Positions 1 to 9,350 are shown, numbered from the stretch's first letter. The stretch is 64,000 bases of DNA from an uncultured Clostridia bacterium (GCA_946529215.1 CAMMZC010000002.1:96457-160456), one strand, 5' to 3'. Numbers and translations are program-made. The notes: a model not told the origin generated them from the sequence alone.

Positions 1-2
1 CA

Positions 3-947
3 GGAGCAACTTATGTATATTCTGTAAAAGAAATAGTAGAGGCCGTTGAAAATCCTGTTCAACAAATAGATTTAGCTTCTGCAAAAAAAATAAACAAAAC
101 TTTAAAAATTGGAGATCAGGTAGATATAGAAATTGTTCCAAAAAATTTTGGAAGAATTGCAGCTCAAACAGCAAAACAAGTTATAGTTCAAAAAATAAGA
201 GAAGCTGAAAGAGAAGTTTTATATACAGAATATAGTGACAAAAAAGGAGAAATAGTATCTGGCTTAATCCAAAAAGCAGACAGAGGTATTGTTATAATGG
301 ACCTTGGCAAGCTTGAAGGAGTTATGCCTGCAAAGGAGCAAATTCCAACAGAAAAATATAGAGTAAATGACAAAATAAAAGCCTATGTAGTAGATGTAGA
401 TAGAGGAGAAAAAGGAGCACCACAAGTAATAATTTCTAGAAGTCATCCAGATTTTGTTAGAAAAATGCTTGAAATAGAAATTCCAGAAATTTATGAAGGA
501 ATAATAGAGGTGAAGAGTGTTTCAAGAGATCCAGGAAAAAGATGTAAAGTTGCAGTTTATTCTCAAGATGAGAATATCGATCCAGTTGGTTCATGTGTAG
601 GACCTAAAGGAATTAGAATTCAAAACATTATAAATGAACTTCATGGTGAAAAAATAGATGTTATTGAATGGAATCCAGATATTTCTACATTTATTGCAGC
701 AGCATTACTTCCAGCTCAAATAATGGCTGTAGATGTTAAAGAAGAAGATAAATTTGCACAAGTAATTGTCGCAGATGACCAACTTTCACTAGCTATAGGT
801 AAAGCAGGACAAAATGCACGCTTAGCAGCAAAACTTACAAATTGGAAAATAGACATTAAATCAGAAACTCAATTTAGAGAATTTTTAGCAAATAGCCAAA
901 ATGAAAAAATTGAAGGAAATGATGAAATGCCAGAAGGAGAGGGATAA
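3..947 (+). CDS. nusA: Transcription termination/antitermination factor NusA (5'-truncated by window edge)
   Basis: The frame is open from base 3 without a stop, so the gene begins before the window; the ORF track's start at 297 is only an internal Met. The visible part covers the end of the N-terminal domain, an S1 domain (around YSDKKGEIVSGLIQ to VIISRSHP), KH1 (VGPKGIRIQNII) and KH2 (LSLAIGKAGQNARLAAKL), which is the standard bacterial NusA order. NusA binds RNA polymerase and nascent RNA and modulates pausing, termination and antitermination. The TAA stop abuts the GTG start of rnpM, so the two are translationally coupled in the classic nusA-ylxR-infB operon. No acidic C-terminal repeats are present, as is usual in Firmicutes. 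Confidence 0.97.
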   Translation, partial: GATYVYSVKEIVEAVENPVQQIDLASAKKINKTLKIGDQVDIEIVPKNFGRIAAQTAKQVIVQKIREAEREVLYTEYSDKKGEIVSGLIQKADRGIVIMDLGKLEGVMPAKEQIPTEKYRVNDKIKAYVVDVDRGEKGAPQVIISRSHPDFVRKMLEIEIPEIYEGIIEVKSVSRDPGKRCKVAVYSQDENIDPVGSCVGPKGIRIQNIINELHGEKIDVIEWNPDISTFIAAALLPAQIMAVDVKEEDKFAQVIVADDQLSLAIGKAGQNARLAAKLTNWKIDIKSETQFREFLANSQNEKIEGNDEMPEGEG

Positions 948-1283
948 GTGAAAAATATACCACAAAGAACATGTATGGGGTGTAATACTAAAAAAGACAA
1001 AAAAGACTTAATTAGAATTGTTAAAAGAACAATTTCAATAGAAACTCAAGATATAGAAAATGTTAATGCATCTAACAGTCCGAGTCAAAATAATAAATAT
1101 GAAATAACAATTGACAAAACAGGAAAACAAGAAGGCAGAGGAGCATATATTTGTAATAGTGTGCAATGTCTAGAAAAAGTAATAAAATCTAAAAGACTTG
1201 AAAGGTCTTTAGGTGTTAAGATATCAGAAGAGATCTATAGTAATTTAAAGAAATTAATTGATGGGGGTGAATTTATTGGGTAA
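948..1283 (+). CDS. rnpM: YlxR-family RNA-binding protein (RNase P modulator RnpM)
   Basis: The 111-residue product starts with GTG directly after the nusA stop. It carries the YlxR signatures RTCMGC near the N-terminus and GRGAYIC in the second half. Known members are about 90 residues and bind RNA; the Bacillus/Clostridia protein has been linked to RNase P. Here a hydrophilic insert of about 20 residues (around [13 protein letters not shown]) separates the two halves. The 3' end overlaps the probable infB start by a few bases. The ylxQ (L7Ae-like) gene that often lies between ylxR and infB is absent. Confidence 0.93.
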   Translation: MKNIPQRTCMGCNTKKDKKDLIRIVKRTISIETQDIENVNASNSPSQNNKYEITIDKTGKQEGRGAYICNSVQCLEKVIKSKRLERSLGVKISEEIYSNLKKLIDGGEFIG

Positions 1284-4200
1284 AATGAAATTATATGAAT
1301 TAGCAAAAGAATTGAATTTAGCCAGTAAAGATTTACTAAAAATAGCAAGTGAAAATGGAATAGAATTAAAAAGTCATTTAAGCAGTTTAGAAGATGAACA
1401 AGTAGAAAAACTAAGAAAAAGTGTGTCAAAAAATTCTTCTACAGAAACGAAAAAAACAACGCCAAAGAAAGATTTAAAAGAAAATGAAAAAAAGTCAACT
1501 TCAAAAAATGAGTCAGATATTAAAGATGAAAAAAATATAGACGAAAGTAAAAATTCTAAAACATCAAAAAATCAAAAAGATTCTCCTGTTATAATTAGAA
1601 GAGAAGTTATAATAGAAGATAATCAAAAAAGGGAAGCTGTAAAAAAAGAAGAAAAAAAGCCAAACAAAAATCCATTTGTTCAAAGAAATGAAAAAAAAGA
1701 TTTTAAAATAGTTTATAGAAATAAACCTGAAAAGCCAATGACTGTTAGTGAACTTTTTGGTTTGAACAAAAAGAAAGAAGAACCTAAAAAAGAACCAGAA
1801 ATAATACAAGAAAAAGAGGTTAATATAGAAACAAAACCTGAAAATCAAAAAGTAGAAAAAGAAGTAAACACTGAAAAACCTCAAATTCAATCAAATGTAG
1901 AAAATGAAAACAAAGAACATAAAGATGGAGAAAAAGCGCCTAACTTTAGAAATAAAGATAGAAACAATACATTTAGAGATGGAGAAAGAGGTAACAACTT
2001 TAGAGACAGAGAAAAAAATGGTAGTTTCAGAGACAGAAATGTAGAAAGAACAAATAACTTTAGAGATAGAAATGGCGACAGAAATAATAATTTTAGAGAT
2101 AGAAACAATAGTGAAAGAAACAGCTCAGGATTTAATAGAGATAGAAGAAATGGATTTAATCAAAATGGAGAAAGACCTAATGGAGACAGACAAGGCTTTA
2201 ACAGAAATAATAAATTTGGTGGAAGAAGACCTTTAGATGAAAGAGGAATTGAAAAAAATATTAAAGACATAATGGGTGCAGAAACTATAGAAAAAGAAAG
2301 CAGAGAATACAACAAATCTATAGATAAGCAAAAAAATAATAATAAATTTGACGAAAATAGAAATAATAAGAAAAAGTCTAGAAAAGGTCAAAATGAAGAT
2401 ATAAATCAAGGTAAACTTAAGAATCTTAAACAACATGATAGACTTTCAAATATGTTTGAAGATACTTCTGAAGATGGAATGCTTGAGTATTATGATTTAA
2501 CAACTCAAAGAGGAAGAAAAGGCAAGAAGAAAAATGTTAAAGATGAAAACAGAAATAAGCAAAAAATCTTTAAACTAAAAGAAATAACAATTCCAGAATC
2601 TATAAGTGTAAAAGATTTAGCTCAAGAGCTTAAAAAGACAGCTGGAGAAGTTATTATGAAGCTTATGTCTTTAGGAATAATGGCAACATTAAATAATGAA
2701 GTTGATTTTGATACAGCATTTTTAGTTGCAGAAGAATTTGGCGTAACTGCAATTAAGAAGGAAGAAATAAAAGAAGAAGATATTTTATTTGACGATTCAG
2801 CAGACAAAGAAGAAGAATTAGTAGAAAGACCACCTGTAGTAGTTGTTATGGGACACGTTGACCATGGTAAAACCTCACTTCTAGATGCAATTAGAAAAAC
2901 TAATGTAATAGAAGGTGAAGCAGGAGGAATTACACAAGCAATTGGTGCATATAAGGTTAAAATTAATGATAGAGAAATTACATTCTTAGATACACCAGGA
3001 CACGAAGCATTTACAGCAATGCGTGCTAGAGGTGCACAAATTACAGATATTGCAATCTTAATAGTTGCTGCAAATGATGGAGTAATGCCTCAAACTGTAG
3101 AAGCTATAAATCATGCTAAATCTGCAAATATTCCAATAATAGTTGCAGTAAATAAAATAGATTTGCCAGACGCAAACCCTCAAAAAGTTAAAGAAGAATT
3201 AATGCAATATGAATTAGTTCCTGAAGAATGGGGGGGAGATACAATATTTGTAGAAATTTCTGCAAAGAAAAATATAAATATTGACCAATTACTAGAAATG
3301 GTGCTATTACAAGCAGATGTATTGGAACTAAAAGCAAATCCAAATAAACAAGCAAAAGGTGTTGTAATAGAAGCAAGACTTGACAAAGGAAAAGGTGCTA
3401 TTGCTTCACTTCTAGTTCAAAGAGGAAAACTTGACGCAGGAGATACAATAGTTGTAGGTTCAACAATAGGTAGAATTCGTTCAATGACAAATGACAAGGG
3501 TAAAAAAGTAAAATCAGCTGGACCATCTACACCTGTTGAGGTTATGGGATTAACAGAAGTACCACAAGCTGGAGATACTTTCTATGAAGTAAAAGATGAA
3601 AAAATGGCAAAACATTTAATAGAAAGAAGAAAACGTCAAGAAAGAGAAAAATCTATAAATGCTATGCAAGCAGTAACTTTAGACAATTTATTTAGCCAAA
3701 TGGAAAAAGGCAACTTAAAACAACTTAACTTAATTGTAAAAGCTGATGTACAAGGTTCTGTAGAAGCATTAAAACAATCATTAGAAAAATTAAGTAATGA
3801 TGAAGTAAGAGTAAAGGTTATCCACGCAGCAGCAGGAGCAGTTACAGAATCAGATGTAACTCTTGCAAAAGTTTCAAATGCAATTATAATCGCATTTAAT
3901 GTAAGACCTGTTGCAACTGCAAAACAAGAAGCTGAAAAAGATGAAGTAGAAATAAAACAATACTCTGTAATTTATCATGCAATAGAAGATGTTGAATCAG
4001 CTATGAAAGGAATGCTTGATCCTAAATATGAAGAAGAACTTATTGGTACTGCAGAAGTTCGCCAAGTGTTCAAGATTTCAAATGTTGGTACTATTGCAGG
4101 TTGTATGGTTCTTACAGGAAAAATCGAAAGAAATGCTGGAGTTAGAGTTATCCGTGATGATGTTGTAATTCACGAAGGTAAACTTGTTTCTCTAAAACGT

Positions 4201-4323
4201 TTCAAAGATGATGTTAAAGAAGTTGCAAAAGACTTTGAGTGTGGTATTCAAATTGAAAAATATAATGACTTGAAGGAAAATGATGTGATTGAGGCTTTTG
4301 TAATGAAGGAGATTAAGAGGTAG
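1276..4323 (+). CDS. infB: Translation initiation factor IF-2
   Basis: IF-2 is the GTPase that places initiator tRNA on the 30S subunit and promotes subunit joining. The N-terminus ([11 protein letters not shown]) is the IF2N domain. About 300 residues of Lys/Glu/Asn-rich disordered linker follow, including repeats of the type [11 protein letters not shown] second IF2N-like domain ([16 protein letters not shown]), the GTPase domain with [15 protein letters not shown] and NKID, and the C-terminal beta-barrel domains come next. The track begins at TTG 1258; I prefer TTG 1276 because GGGGGTG lies 5-8 bases upstream, and ATG 1285 is a third option. The protein is long for the family because of the linker. 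Confidence 0.96.
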   Translation: MGKMKLYELAKELNLASKDLLKIASENGIELKSHLSSLEDEQVEKLRKSVSKNSSTETKKTTPKKDLKENEKKSTSKNESDIKDEKNIDESKNSKTSKNQKDSPVIIRREVIIEDNQKREAVKKEEKKPNKNPFVQRNEKKDFKIVYRNKPEKPMTVSELFGLNKKKEEPKKEPEIIQEKEVNIETKPENQKVEKEVNTEKPQIQSNVENENKEHKDGEKAPNFRNKDRNNTFRDGERGNNFRDREKNGSFRDRNVERTNNFRDRNGDRNNNFRDRNNSERNSSGFNRDRRNGFNQNGERPNGDRQGFNRNNKFGGRRPLDERGIEKNIKDIMGAETIEKESREYNKSIDKQKNNNKFDENRNNKKKSRKGQNEDINQGKLKNLKQHDRLSNMFEDTSEDGMLEYYDLTTQRGRKGKKKNVKDENRNKQKIFKLKEITIPESISVKDLAQELKKTAGEVIMKLMSLGIMATLNNEVDFDTAFLVAEEFGVTAIKKEEIKEEDILFDDSADKEEELVERPPVVVVMGHVDHGKTSLLDAIRKTNVIEGEAGGITQAIGAYKVKINDREITFLDTPGHEAFTAMRARGAQITDIAILIVAANDGVMPQTVEAINHAKSANIPIIVAVNKIDLPDANPQKVKEELMQYELVPEEWGGDTIFVEISAKKNINIDQLLEMVLLQADVLELKANPNKQAKGVVIEARLDKGKGAIASLLVQRGKLDAGDTIVVGSTIGRIRSMTNDKGKKVKSAGPSTPVEVMGLTEVPQAGDTFYEVKDEKMAKHLIERRKRQEREKSINAMQAVTLDNLFSQMEKGNLKQLNLIVKADVQGSVEALKQSLEKLSNDEVRVKVIHAAAGAVTESDVTLAKVSNAIIIAFNVRPVATAKQEAEKDEVEIKQYSVIYHAIEDVESAMKGMLDPKYEEELIGTAEVRQVFKISNVGTIAGCMVLTGKIERNAGVRVIRDDVVIHEGKLVSLKRFKDDVKEVAKDFECGIQIEKYNDLKENDVIEAFVMKEIKR

Positions 4324-4335
4324 GAGAAAATAGCT

Positions 4336-4533
4336 ATGGAAGAAAATAAAACATTTGAAGAAAGAAGAAAAACATTCTCTGGCAGACTAGGTTTGCTAAC
4401 ATCAAGTGAATGCCCAGGAAAAGCTGACTATGTAGAAGGCATGATTACAACAAACAGATCAAAACCTAGGAAAAATATGGATATAGCGCAAGTGAATGCT
4501 CGAGAGATAGCAAAAAATCGGAGTAATTATTAG
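4336..4533 (+). CDS. Small unknown protein, 65 aa
   Basis: The ATG lies 13 bases after the infB stop with AGGAG overlapping that stop codon, so it is probably co-transcribed with infB. The product is hydrophilic and basic (FEERRKTFSGRLGLL, NRSKPRKN) with no membrane segment and a single Cys (SSECPG). I do not recognise a family. Its coding character and position between infB and rbfA, where these genes are normally adjacent, make a real gene plausible. Ribosome-related function would be a guess from context only. Confidence 0.6.
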   Translation: MEENKTFEERRKTFSGRLGLLTSSECPGKADYVEGMITTNRSKPRKNMDIAQVNAREIAKNRSNY

Positions 4534-4682
4534 TGACCCACAAAACAAAGACTACATTTTAACTATGTGTAATAATTATGAAGAGTGGATACAATAGATA
4601 GAAACTACTTTAATAATAAATAAAAAAGGAATATTACATTATAAAATGGAAAAGAGAAATAATTGTATTAGGAGTGATTAAA

Positions 4683-4973
4683 ATGTCAAACACTAAATCA
4701 GATGATAATAAAGATACTAAATTCGGAACAATTGGAATAGCATGGGCTCCAACTATTTCTACGGACGTAGTAAAAAGAATAACAGATGCAGAAGAATTTC
4801 GTGAAGACATAAAGAAGAAAGCAAAAAATATACAATCACCTAATAATTATGAATATAGAAATATTGTGCATAAAGAATCACATATAGGAGGTGGTTTTAT
4901 ACCACCTACAGAATATGAATTAGGAAAAACTTTTTACGATAAAGATGAAATATTGTATAAAGGATATAGATAG
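4683..4973 (+). CDS. Small unknown protein, 96 aa
   Basis: The track starts at GTG 4674, but that codon is part of the ribosome binding site AGGAGTG; ATG 4683 is the better start. The product is soluble and charged, with a central stretch FGTIGIAWAPTISTDVV and a Gly-rich motif GGGFIPPTEYELGK near the C-terminus. No family is recognised. It ends 8 bases before rbfA and is probably in the same transcript. Like the preceding 65-residue ORF it is inserted into the normally tight infB-rbfA pair. Confidence 0.6.
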   Translation: MSNTKSDDNKDTKFGTIGIAWAPTISTDVVKRITDAEEFREDIKKKAKNIQSPNNYEYRNIVHKESHIGGGFIPPTEYELGKTFYDKDEILYKGYR

Positions 4974-4981
4974 GAGGGCTT

Positions 4982-5335
4982 ATGCAAAAAAAAGCAACTA
5001 ATAGAATGCAAAAAGTTGATGAAGAGTTTAAAAGAGAATTAAGTAAAATTATAGACCAAGACTTAAAGAATCCAAATATAACTGGATTAATAAGTGTAAC
5101 AAAAGTAAAGACTTCTTCAGATTTAAAAAGTGCAAGAGTATATATAAGTATTTTAGGCAGTAAATCTAAAAAAAATACTATGGAGGGCTTAAAAAATGCA
5201 AGTGGTTTTATAAGAACAGAACTTGCTAAAAGAGTTAATTTAAGATATACTCCAGAACTTGTATTTGAATTAGATGAGACATTAGAATATGGAGCTAAAA
5301 TAGATAGTATTTTGAAGGAGCTAAATAATAAGTAA
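4982..5335 (+). CDS. rbfA: 30S ribosome-binding factor A
   Basis: The 117-residue product matches RbfA in length and pattern: RMQKVDEEFKRELSKII at the N-terminus, then the KH-like core with ISVTKVKTSSDLKSARVYIS and the ending LRYTPELVFELDETLEYG. RbfA binds the free 30S subunit and assists 16S 5'-end maturation, especially in the cold. GGAGG precedes the ATG. The gene sits in its usual place downstream of infB and upstream of nrnA and truB, apart from the two small inserted ORFs. Confidence 0.96.
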   Translation: MQKKATNRMQKVDEEFKRELSKIIDQDLKNPNITGLISVTKVKTSSDLKSARVYISILGSKSKKNTMEGLKNASGFIRTELAKRVNLRYTPELVFELDETLEYGAKIDSILKELNNK

Positions 5336-5344
5336 TGTATTAGA

Positions 5345-5440
5345 TTTGAATATATAAGTATTTTTCGAATAATCTTAGCTAACTTTCATTTAACGCTAAA
5401 AAATTCTAACTAATTTTCTCAAAATGCTTATATATTCAAA
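5345..5440. repeat. Dispersed TIR element, copy 1 (96 bp)
   Basis: This intergenic element has 20-base terminal inverted repeats: TTTGAATATATAAGTATTTT on the left and its complement, with one mismatch, on the right. An inner palindrome (TTAGC/GCTAA) surrounds AACTTTCATTTAA. Related copies lie at 33622-33694 and 61200-61285. It is too short to encode a transposase, so it resembles a MITE-like or structured-RNA repeat. Confidence 0.8.
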
Positions 5441-5471
5441 CACGAAAATTATAAAAAAATAGGAGGAAGTA

Positions 5472-6428
5472 ATGACTCTAGATAATATATTAGAAGAAAT
5501 AAAAAAAGCAGAAAAAATAGTAATTTTAACACATGAGTTGCCAGATGGAGACGCAATGGGGAGCAGTTTGGCTTTAATGCTTGCTTTAAAAAGTATTGGA
5601 AAAAATCCAGATGTAGTTATTCCTAAGTTTTCAAATTGTTTTAGTTTCTTACCGGGAATACCAGAGCTTAAGGAAGAATCTGATGTAGAAAAGTATGATT
5701 TAGCAATTGCTTTAGATTGTGCAGATGGCAAGATACTATGTGGATATGAAAAATACTTTGAAAAAGCTAAAACTAAAATTGTAATAGATCATCATGGTAG
5801 TAACAAAATGTATGGGGATATAAATTTTGTAAATCCAGTGTCTCCTGCATGTTGTGAAGTTTTAATTGGTATGTTTGATTATTTTGAAATAGAAATAACA
5901 AAAGATATCGGAACATGCCTAATTACTGGAATTATAACAGATACAGGTGGATTTGACTATAATGTAAATCCAGAAACTTTTGATTTTGCTGCAATGCTAT
6001 TACGTAAAGGAATAAAAATTTCTGATGTTTACACAAAAGTTCTTAGAACTAAAACTAGAGCAAACTTTGAACTTAGAAGAATTGCAAATGACAGAATGGA
6101 ATTTTTGGAAGATGGAAAAGTTGCTTTTACATACATAACAAATGCTGATGAGGAAAAATTTGGGGCAAAAACAGGAGATCATGAAGGTTTGGTAGAAATA
6201 GGAAGAGATGTAGAAGGTGTTGAAGTTTCTGTATTTTTACACGAAATTCCTGGAAAAATAAATGGTTTTAAAATTTCACTTAGATCTAAAGAATATGTTA
6301 ATGTCTCTGATGTATGTATTATGTTTGGTGGTGGCGGACATATAAGAGCTGCAGGAGCTTTTTGCCTTGGAACCGCTGAACAAATAAAAGAAAAAGTTTT
6401 AGCAGAGATAAGAAAACAATTAAAATAA
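5472..6428 (+). CDS. nrnA: DHH-family nanoRNase / pAp phosphatase NrnA
   Basis: The 318-residue product has the DHH phosphoesterase motifs in order: HELPDGDAMGSS, ALDCADG, IDHHGSN and TDTGGF, followed by the DHHA1 motif FGGGGHIRAAG at the C-terminus. NrnA degrades very short RNA oligonucleotides and dephosphorylates 3'-phosphoadenosine 5'-phosphate, using Mn ions held by the Asp/His residues. Length and motifs are typical. AGGAGG lies 5 bases before the ATG. It occupies the normal Firmicute position between rbfA and truB. Confidence 0.94.
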   Translation: MTLDNILEEIKKAEKIVILTHELPDGDAMGSSLALMLALKSIGKNPDVVIPKFSNCFSFLPGIPELKEESDVEKYDLAIALDCADGKILCGYEKYFEKAKTKIVIDHHGSNKMYGDINFVNPVSPACCEVLIGMFDYFEIEITKDIGTCLITGIITDTGGFDYNVNPETFDFAAMLLRKGIKISDVYTKVLRTKTRANFELRRIANDRMEFLEDGKVAFTYITNADEEKFGAKTGDHEGLVEIGRDVEGVEVSVFLHEIPGKINGFKISLRSKEYVNVSDVCIMFGGGGHIRAAGAFCLGTAEQIKEKVLAEIRKQLK

Positions 6429-6435
6429 TGAAGAT

Positions 6436-6481
6436 AAATGCAAGGGGTTTTCTTGCATTTTTTCTATTTCTAGTGTAAAAT
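6436..6481 (+). promoter_or_regulatory. Overlapping terminator and promoter, copy 1
   Basis: AAATGCAAG and CTTGCATTT form a 9-bp stem followed by a U-tract, which looks like the nrnA terminator. The 3' arm also contains TTGCAT (6453-6458), which lies exactly 17 bases before TAAAAT (6476-6481), a good sigma-A promoter. The same arrangement recurs at 44896-44940 and, without the hairpin, at 50879-50907. It would end the nrnA transcript and start the truB one. Confidence 0.7.
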
Positions 6482-6568
6482 AAATTTAACAAAAAAAGAG
6501 AAATGTGTGTGATATAGATTGCTTAAAAATTAACATTAGGTATATAATAAAAGAAGGAGGCAAGCACA

Positions 6569-6802
6569 ATGCAAGGAATTGGAATAGGTGAAAGTGATTT
6601 CAAATTTTTAAAATCATTTTTTAGAGCCACATTTAAAGATAATCAATATATGGAAAAAACAATAGAAGAAACGATTGCTAATGCTAAAAAACAAATAGAA
6701 GATAAAAAATATGAAACTTCTTTAAGAGAAAGGGGTTTTACAAATATTACAAAAATGGTTTTTGCATTTGATGGAAAAGATGCAAGGATAGAGGAATATT
6801 AA
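6569..6802 (+). CDS. Small protein resembling the C-terminus of AAA-ATPase/PD-(D/E)XK nuclease proteins (probable remnant)
   Basis: The 77-residue ORF has a strong AAGGAGG site and its own upstream promoter. Residues from about 30 (EKTIEETIANAKKQIEDKKY) to the end (GFTNITKMVFAFDGKDARI) resemble the extreme C-terminus of the large AAA-ATPase proteins with a DUF1703 PD-(D/E)XK domain. The first 30 residues (GIGESDFKFL, NQYMEKT) faintly recall the N-terminus of the same proteins. The catalytic core and P-loop are missing, so an internally deleted relic is likely. The TAA stop is directly followed by the truB ATG, so it may persist as a translated leader. Confidence 0.55.
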   Translation: MQGIGIGESDFKFLKSFFRATFKDNQYMEKTIEETIANAKKQIEDKKYETSLRERGFTNITKMVFAFDGKDARIEEY

Positions 6803-7663
6803 ATGGATGGTATAATTATAATAAATAAAGAACAAGGTTACACATCAAATGATGTAGTGCAAATAATAAAAAAGAAATTTAATGAGAAAGTTGGACATAC
6901 TGGAACACTAGACCCAATGGCAACAGGGGTTTTGCCTATTTTAGTAGGAAAAGGAACATTGCTTTCAAAGTATTTAATAAATCATGACAAAATATATACA
7001 GCTACTTTAAAATTAGGGATAAAAACCGACACAGGAGATATTACAGGAAATGTAATAGAAGAAAAAATTGTTGATGAGAATTGTTTGAAAGAAGAGAATA
7101 TTATAAAAGTGTTAGAAGAAATAAAAGGGGAGCAAGAACAAACACCACCTATGTATTCTGCAATTAAAGTTAATGGCAAAAAGCTATATGAATATGCAAG
7201 AAAGGGTCTTACAATTGATGTAGCTCCTCGAAAAATAAATATATATAATACAGAAATTTTATATATAGATAAGCAAAATAAAGAAATTAGGTTTAAAGTT
7301 AGTTGCTCAAAAGGTACATATATTAGAACTTTATGCGAAACAGTTGCAAAAAAGCTTGGAACGATTGGTACAATGAGCGCTCTAGTAAGAGAAAAAGTTG
7401 GAGATTTTGAAATAAGTGAAGCAATAAAACTAAGTGATATAAAAGCGGACTATAATGATGATAAGCTTATTTCAATAGAAAAGTTTTTTCAAAATAAAGA
7501 TGAGATTTTACTTTCTCCCCGTTCTTTTGTTGCATTTATAAATGGTGTAAAACTTATGGCAGACAATATAGATGGAGTGTATAGAATATATAATTCAAAC
7601 AAAGAATTTGTAGGAATTGGAATAGTAAAAAATGGAATTCTAAAAAGAGATATTGTAATTTAA
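6803..7663 (+). CDS. truB: tRNA pseudouridine(55) synthase TruB
   Basis: The 286-residue product isomerises U55 in the T-loop of most tRNAs. The N-terminus DGIIIINKEQGYTSNDVV and the motif GHTGTLDPMATGVLP, with the catalytic Asp, are diagnostic. SKGTYIRTLCE is the conserved KGTYIR segment, and a PUA-like tail follows. Length is normal. The start codon touches the stop of the preceding small ORF. The usual downstream partners ribF and rpsO are not present. Confidence 0.96.
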   Translation: MDGIIIINKEQGYTSNDVVQIIKKKFNEKVGHTGTLDPMATGVLPILVGKGTLLSKYLINHDKIYTATLKLGIKTDTGDITGNVIEEKIVDENCLKEENIIKVLEEIKGEQEQTPPMYSAIKVNGKKLYEYARKGLTIDVAPRKINIYNTEILYIDKQNKEIRFKVSCSKGTYIRTLCETVAKKLGTIGTMSALVREKVGDFEISEAIKLSDIKADYNDDKLISIEKFFQNKDEILLSPRSFVAFINGVKLMADNIDGVYRIYNSNKEFVGIGIVKNGILKRDIVI

Positions 7664-7736
7664 AAAGTAATTTGGTAAAATAATAATAGAATACATCAAA
7701 TTATATAAAACATCTATAGTAAAGGAGGAGAAACTG

Positions 7737-8858
7737 ATGAAAAGAATAATTGGAACATTTTTTTTATTTTTAACAATGTTAGTATTAATAGCAGGATTAT
7801 TATTTGTTGGTTGGGCAATATATAATGATATGTTTGTTGGGGATGTAGTACAAACGCTTCATACAGATGAAAATATGGTTGCAATTGATCAAGGGGAACA
7901 TATAACAAAAGTACAAAAAAAATCTATAGTTGATACTCTTACCGACATATTTACAACAGACGAGGAAGTGGTGAAAGACTATTCGGCAGAAGGATCTGTT
8001 GGAAAATATTTTTATGAACAATTATCAAATACACAAAAAGTTATATATAATGGACTTCAAGAAAGCAAAAGCAAATTAATGACAGGAACTTACAGAATTG
8101 AGTTTGGTAATAAATTTTATAGTGTTTTAAGCCAAGAAAATGGTAGTAAAGTTCTAGGAGATGACTATCAAACAGCAATAGAAGCTTTTACACATGACAA
8201 TGCAGATTTATTTTTTATAGATATTTCTAAAATGTATTTAAATATGGAGACAAAGAAAAAGGGATTTAAAACAACATATAATGTATATATAGCTCCAGAT
8301 GAAGGAAAAAATTATTATGCAAAAGGCTTTAATTCTGAATATGATGTAAGGATAGCAATTCAAAAAATAGAACAAGAAAGAGATTATATAAAATCGAAAC
8401 TTACAGGAAATACATACAAAGATGTAAAAAAAATACATGATTATTTAATAGATAATGTAGAATATGATGAAAAGGGTGAAAGCATTGGAACATATACAAT
8501 TTATGGGGCATTAGTAGATAAAAAGTGTGTATGTGAGGGCTATACAAGAGCTTTTAAATATATTGCAGATTCTGTAGGAATAAAATGTGTAATTATGCAA
8601 GGAACAGCAACAAACACTCAAGGAAAAACGGAAAAACATGCTTGGAATGCAGTAAGAGTTGGAAAATCTTGGTATTTAATTGATTCAACATGGGATGACC
8701 CTATTATTGTTGGAAGAGGTGTTGTTTTAAGAAGCACTCACTATAAATACTTTCTAAAAGGTTCAAGTACATTTAATAAAGATCATATATTAGAAAAACA
8801 ATTTACAAATGGAGGAAAAGTTTTTTCTTATCCAACTATAAGTGCAACAGACTATTAG
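7737..8858 (+). CDS. Membrane-anchored transglutaminase-like protein
   Basis: The 373-residue protein has an N-terminal hydrophobic anchor (residues about 5-27), so most of it lies outside the membrane. The C-terminal half holds a transglutaminase-like core: CVCEGYTRAF (nucleophile Cys near 266), EKHAWNAV (His near 301) and LIDSTWDDP (Asp near 316), giving an intact Cys-His-Asp triad. Such proteins in Firmicutes are thought to act on peptides or proteins at the cell surface; the substrate here is unknown. GGAGG precedes the ATG. It follows truB by about 70 bases and may have its own promoter. Confidence 0.85.
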   Translation: MKRIIGTFFLFLTMLVLIAGLLFVGWAIYNDMFVGDVVQTLHTDENMVAIDQGEHITKVQKKSIVDTLTDIFTTDEEVVKDYSAEGSVGKYFYEQLSNTQKVIYNGLQESKSKLMTGTYRIEFGNKFYSVLSQENGSKVLGDDYQTAIEAFTHDNADLFFIDISKMYLNMETKKKGFKTTYNVYIAPDEGKNYYAKGFNSEYDVRIAIQKIEQERDYIKSKLTGNTYKDVKKIHDYLIDNVEYDEKGESIGTYTIYGALVDKKCVCEGYTRAFKYIADSVGIKCVIMQGTATNTQGKTEKHAWNAVRVGKSWYLIDSTWDDPIIVGRGVVLRSTHYKYFLKGSSTFNKDHILEKQFTNGGKVFSYPTISATDY

Positions 8859-8867
8859 ATTTATTTT

Positions 8868-8894
8868 AGGTCCCTTTTGGAGACTTCCTTTTCC
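8868..8894. repeat. GGTTCC/GGGACGG-type palindromic repeat, divergent copy
   Basis: AGGTCCCTTTTGGAGAC followed by TTCCTTTTCC resembles GGTTCCTTTTTGGGACGG at 55159. It is the most divergent member of the family and is placed just after the stop codon of the transglutaminase-like gene, as the pta copy is. Confidence 0.4.
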
Positions 8895-8923
8895 GTATAT
8901 AAAAAGATAAAGTTTCCTATATT

Positions 8924-8947
8924 CGTGCGGTTGCTTTGCAACCTGCA
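8924..8947. repeat. Stable hairpin with GCTTTGC loop motif
   Basis: GTGC-GGTTGC and GCAACC-T-GCAC form a stem of about 10 bp around a TTT loop. The segment GCTTTGC followed by GCACATAT resembles GCTTTGC...GCGCATAT in the loop of the inverted repeat at 61119-61175. There is no U-tract, so it is not a simple terminator. Confidence 0.5.
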
Positions 8948-9189
8948 CATATGGCGAAGCCACTTTTCTTATAAAATTGCTTTTTAATAATATTGCAAAA
9001 AAAAATTGAATGAATTCACTTATAGATTAATTATTTATACAAAAATTTGTAAACGATTTTTTTAAGTAAAATGTTAACGTCAGACTATAACAATAAATAT
9101 GAATAAAAGCGATTAAAAATGGGTTTGATGAGATATATCGAATTGGATATACTAAAAAAACATTTTAGTGCTTGAAATTACATAAGAAT

Positions 9190-9255
9190 TGATCCTGAGA
9201 TTACACCCAATTTTGGGGGTGCGTCGAAATTTTTTCTAAAAAATAATATATTTGT
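9190..9255. repeat. GGGGGT-GAAATTTTTT motif, copy 1
   Basis: CACCC and GGGGTG form a short stem around AATTTT, followed by GCGTCGAAATTTTTT and AATATATTT. A similar string (ATCCT...GTGGGGGTCGTAGAAATTTTTTT...AATATATTT) lies at 41586-41652 between spoIIIAD and spoIIIAE. It may be a repeat or a small structured RNA; the function is unknown. Confidence 0.45.
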
Positions 9256-9290
9256 ATGGATAAATATAAGGTAAATTTACTTAATCACGC

Positions 9291-9323
9291 TCTTTTTGTT
9301 CGGACTGAGGAAAAAAGGAACCC
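9291..9323. repeat. GGTTCC/GGGACGG-type palindromic repeat
   Basis: TCTTTTTGTTCGGACTGAGG followed by AAAAAAGGAACCC aligns with the copy at 55159-55190 with a few changes, and its two ends are partly complementary. It lies about 30 bases before the tRNA promoter. Confidence 0.5.
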
Positions 9324-9350
9324 AAAACTTCAAAAAACTTACAATTATAC

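Larger units (their letters stand above)
8859..9350. other. Long non-coding region rich in short repeats
   Basis: No credible gene lies here. It contains a copy of the GGTTCC-type palindrome (8868-8894), a stable hairpin (8924-8947), a GGGGGT/GAAATTTTTT motif (9190-9255) and a second GGTTCC-type copy (9291-9323). The middle (about 8980-9180) is AT-rich with no clear structure. Upstream genes read toward it and the tRNA reads away from it. The clustering suggests a preferred landing site for small repeats or an unannotated RNA. Confidence 0.6.

Noticed and set aside
9221-9230. Spo0A box (GCGTCGAAA) before the tRNA
   Set aside because: One core base differs and it falls inside the repeated GGGGGT motif, with no sporulation gene downstream.
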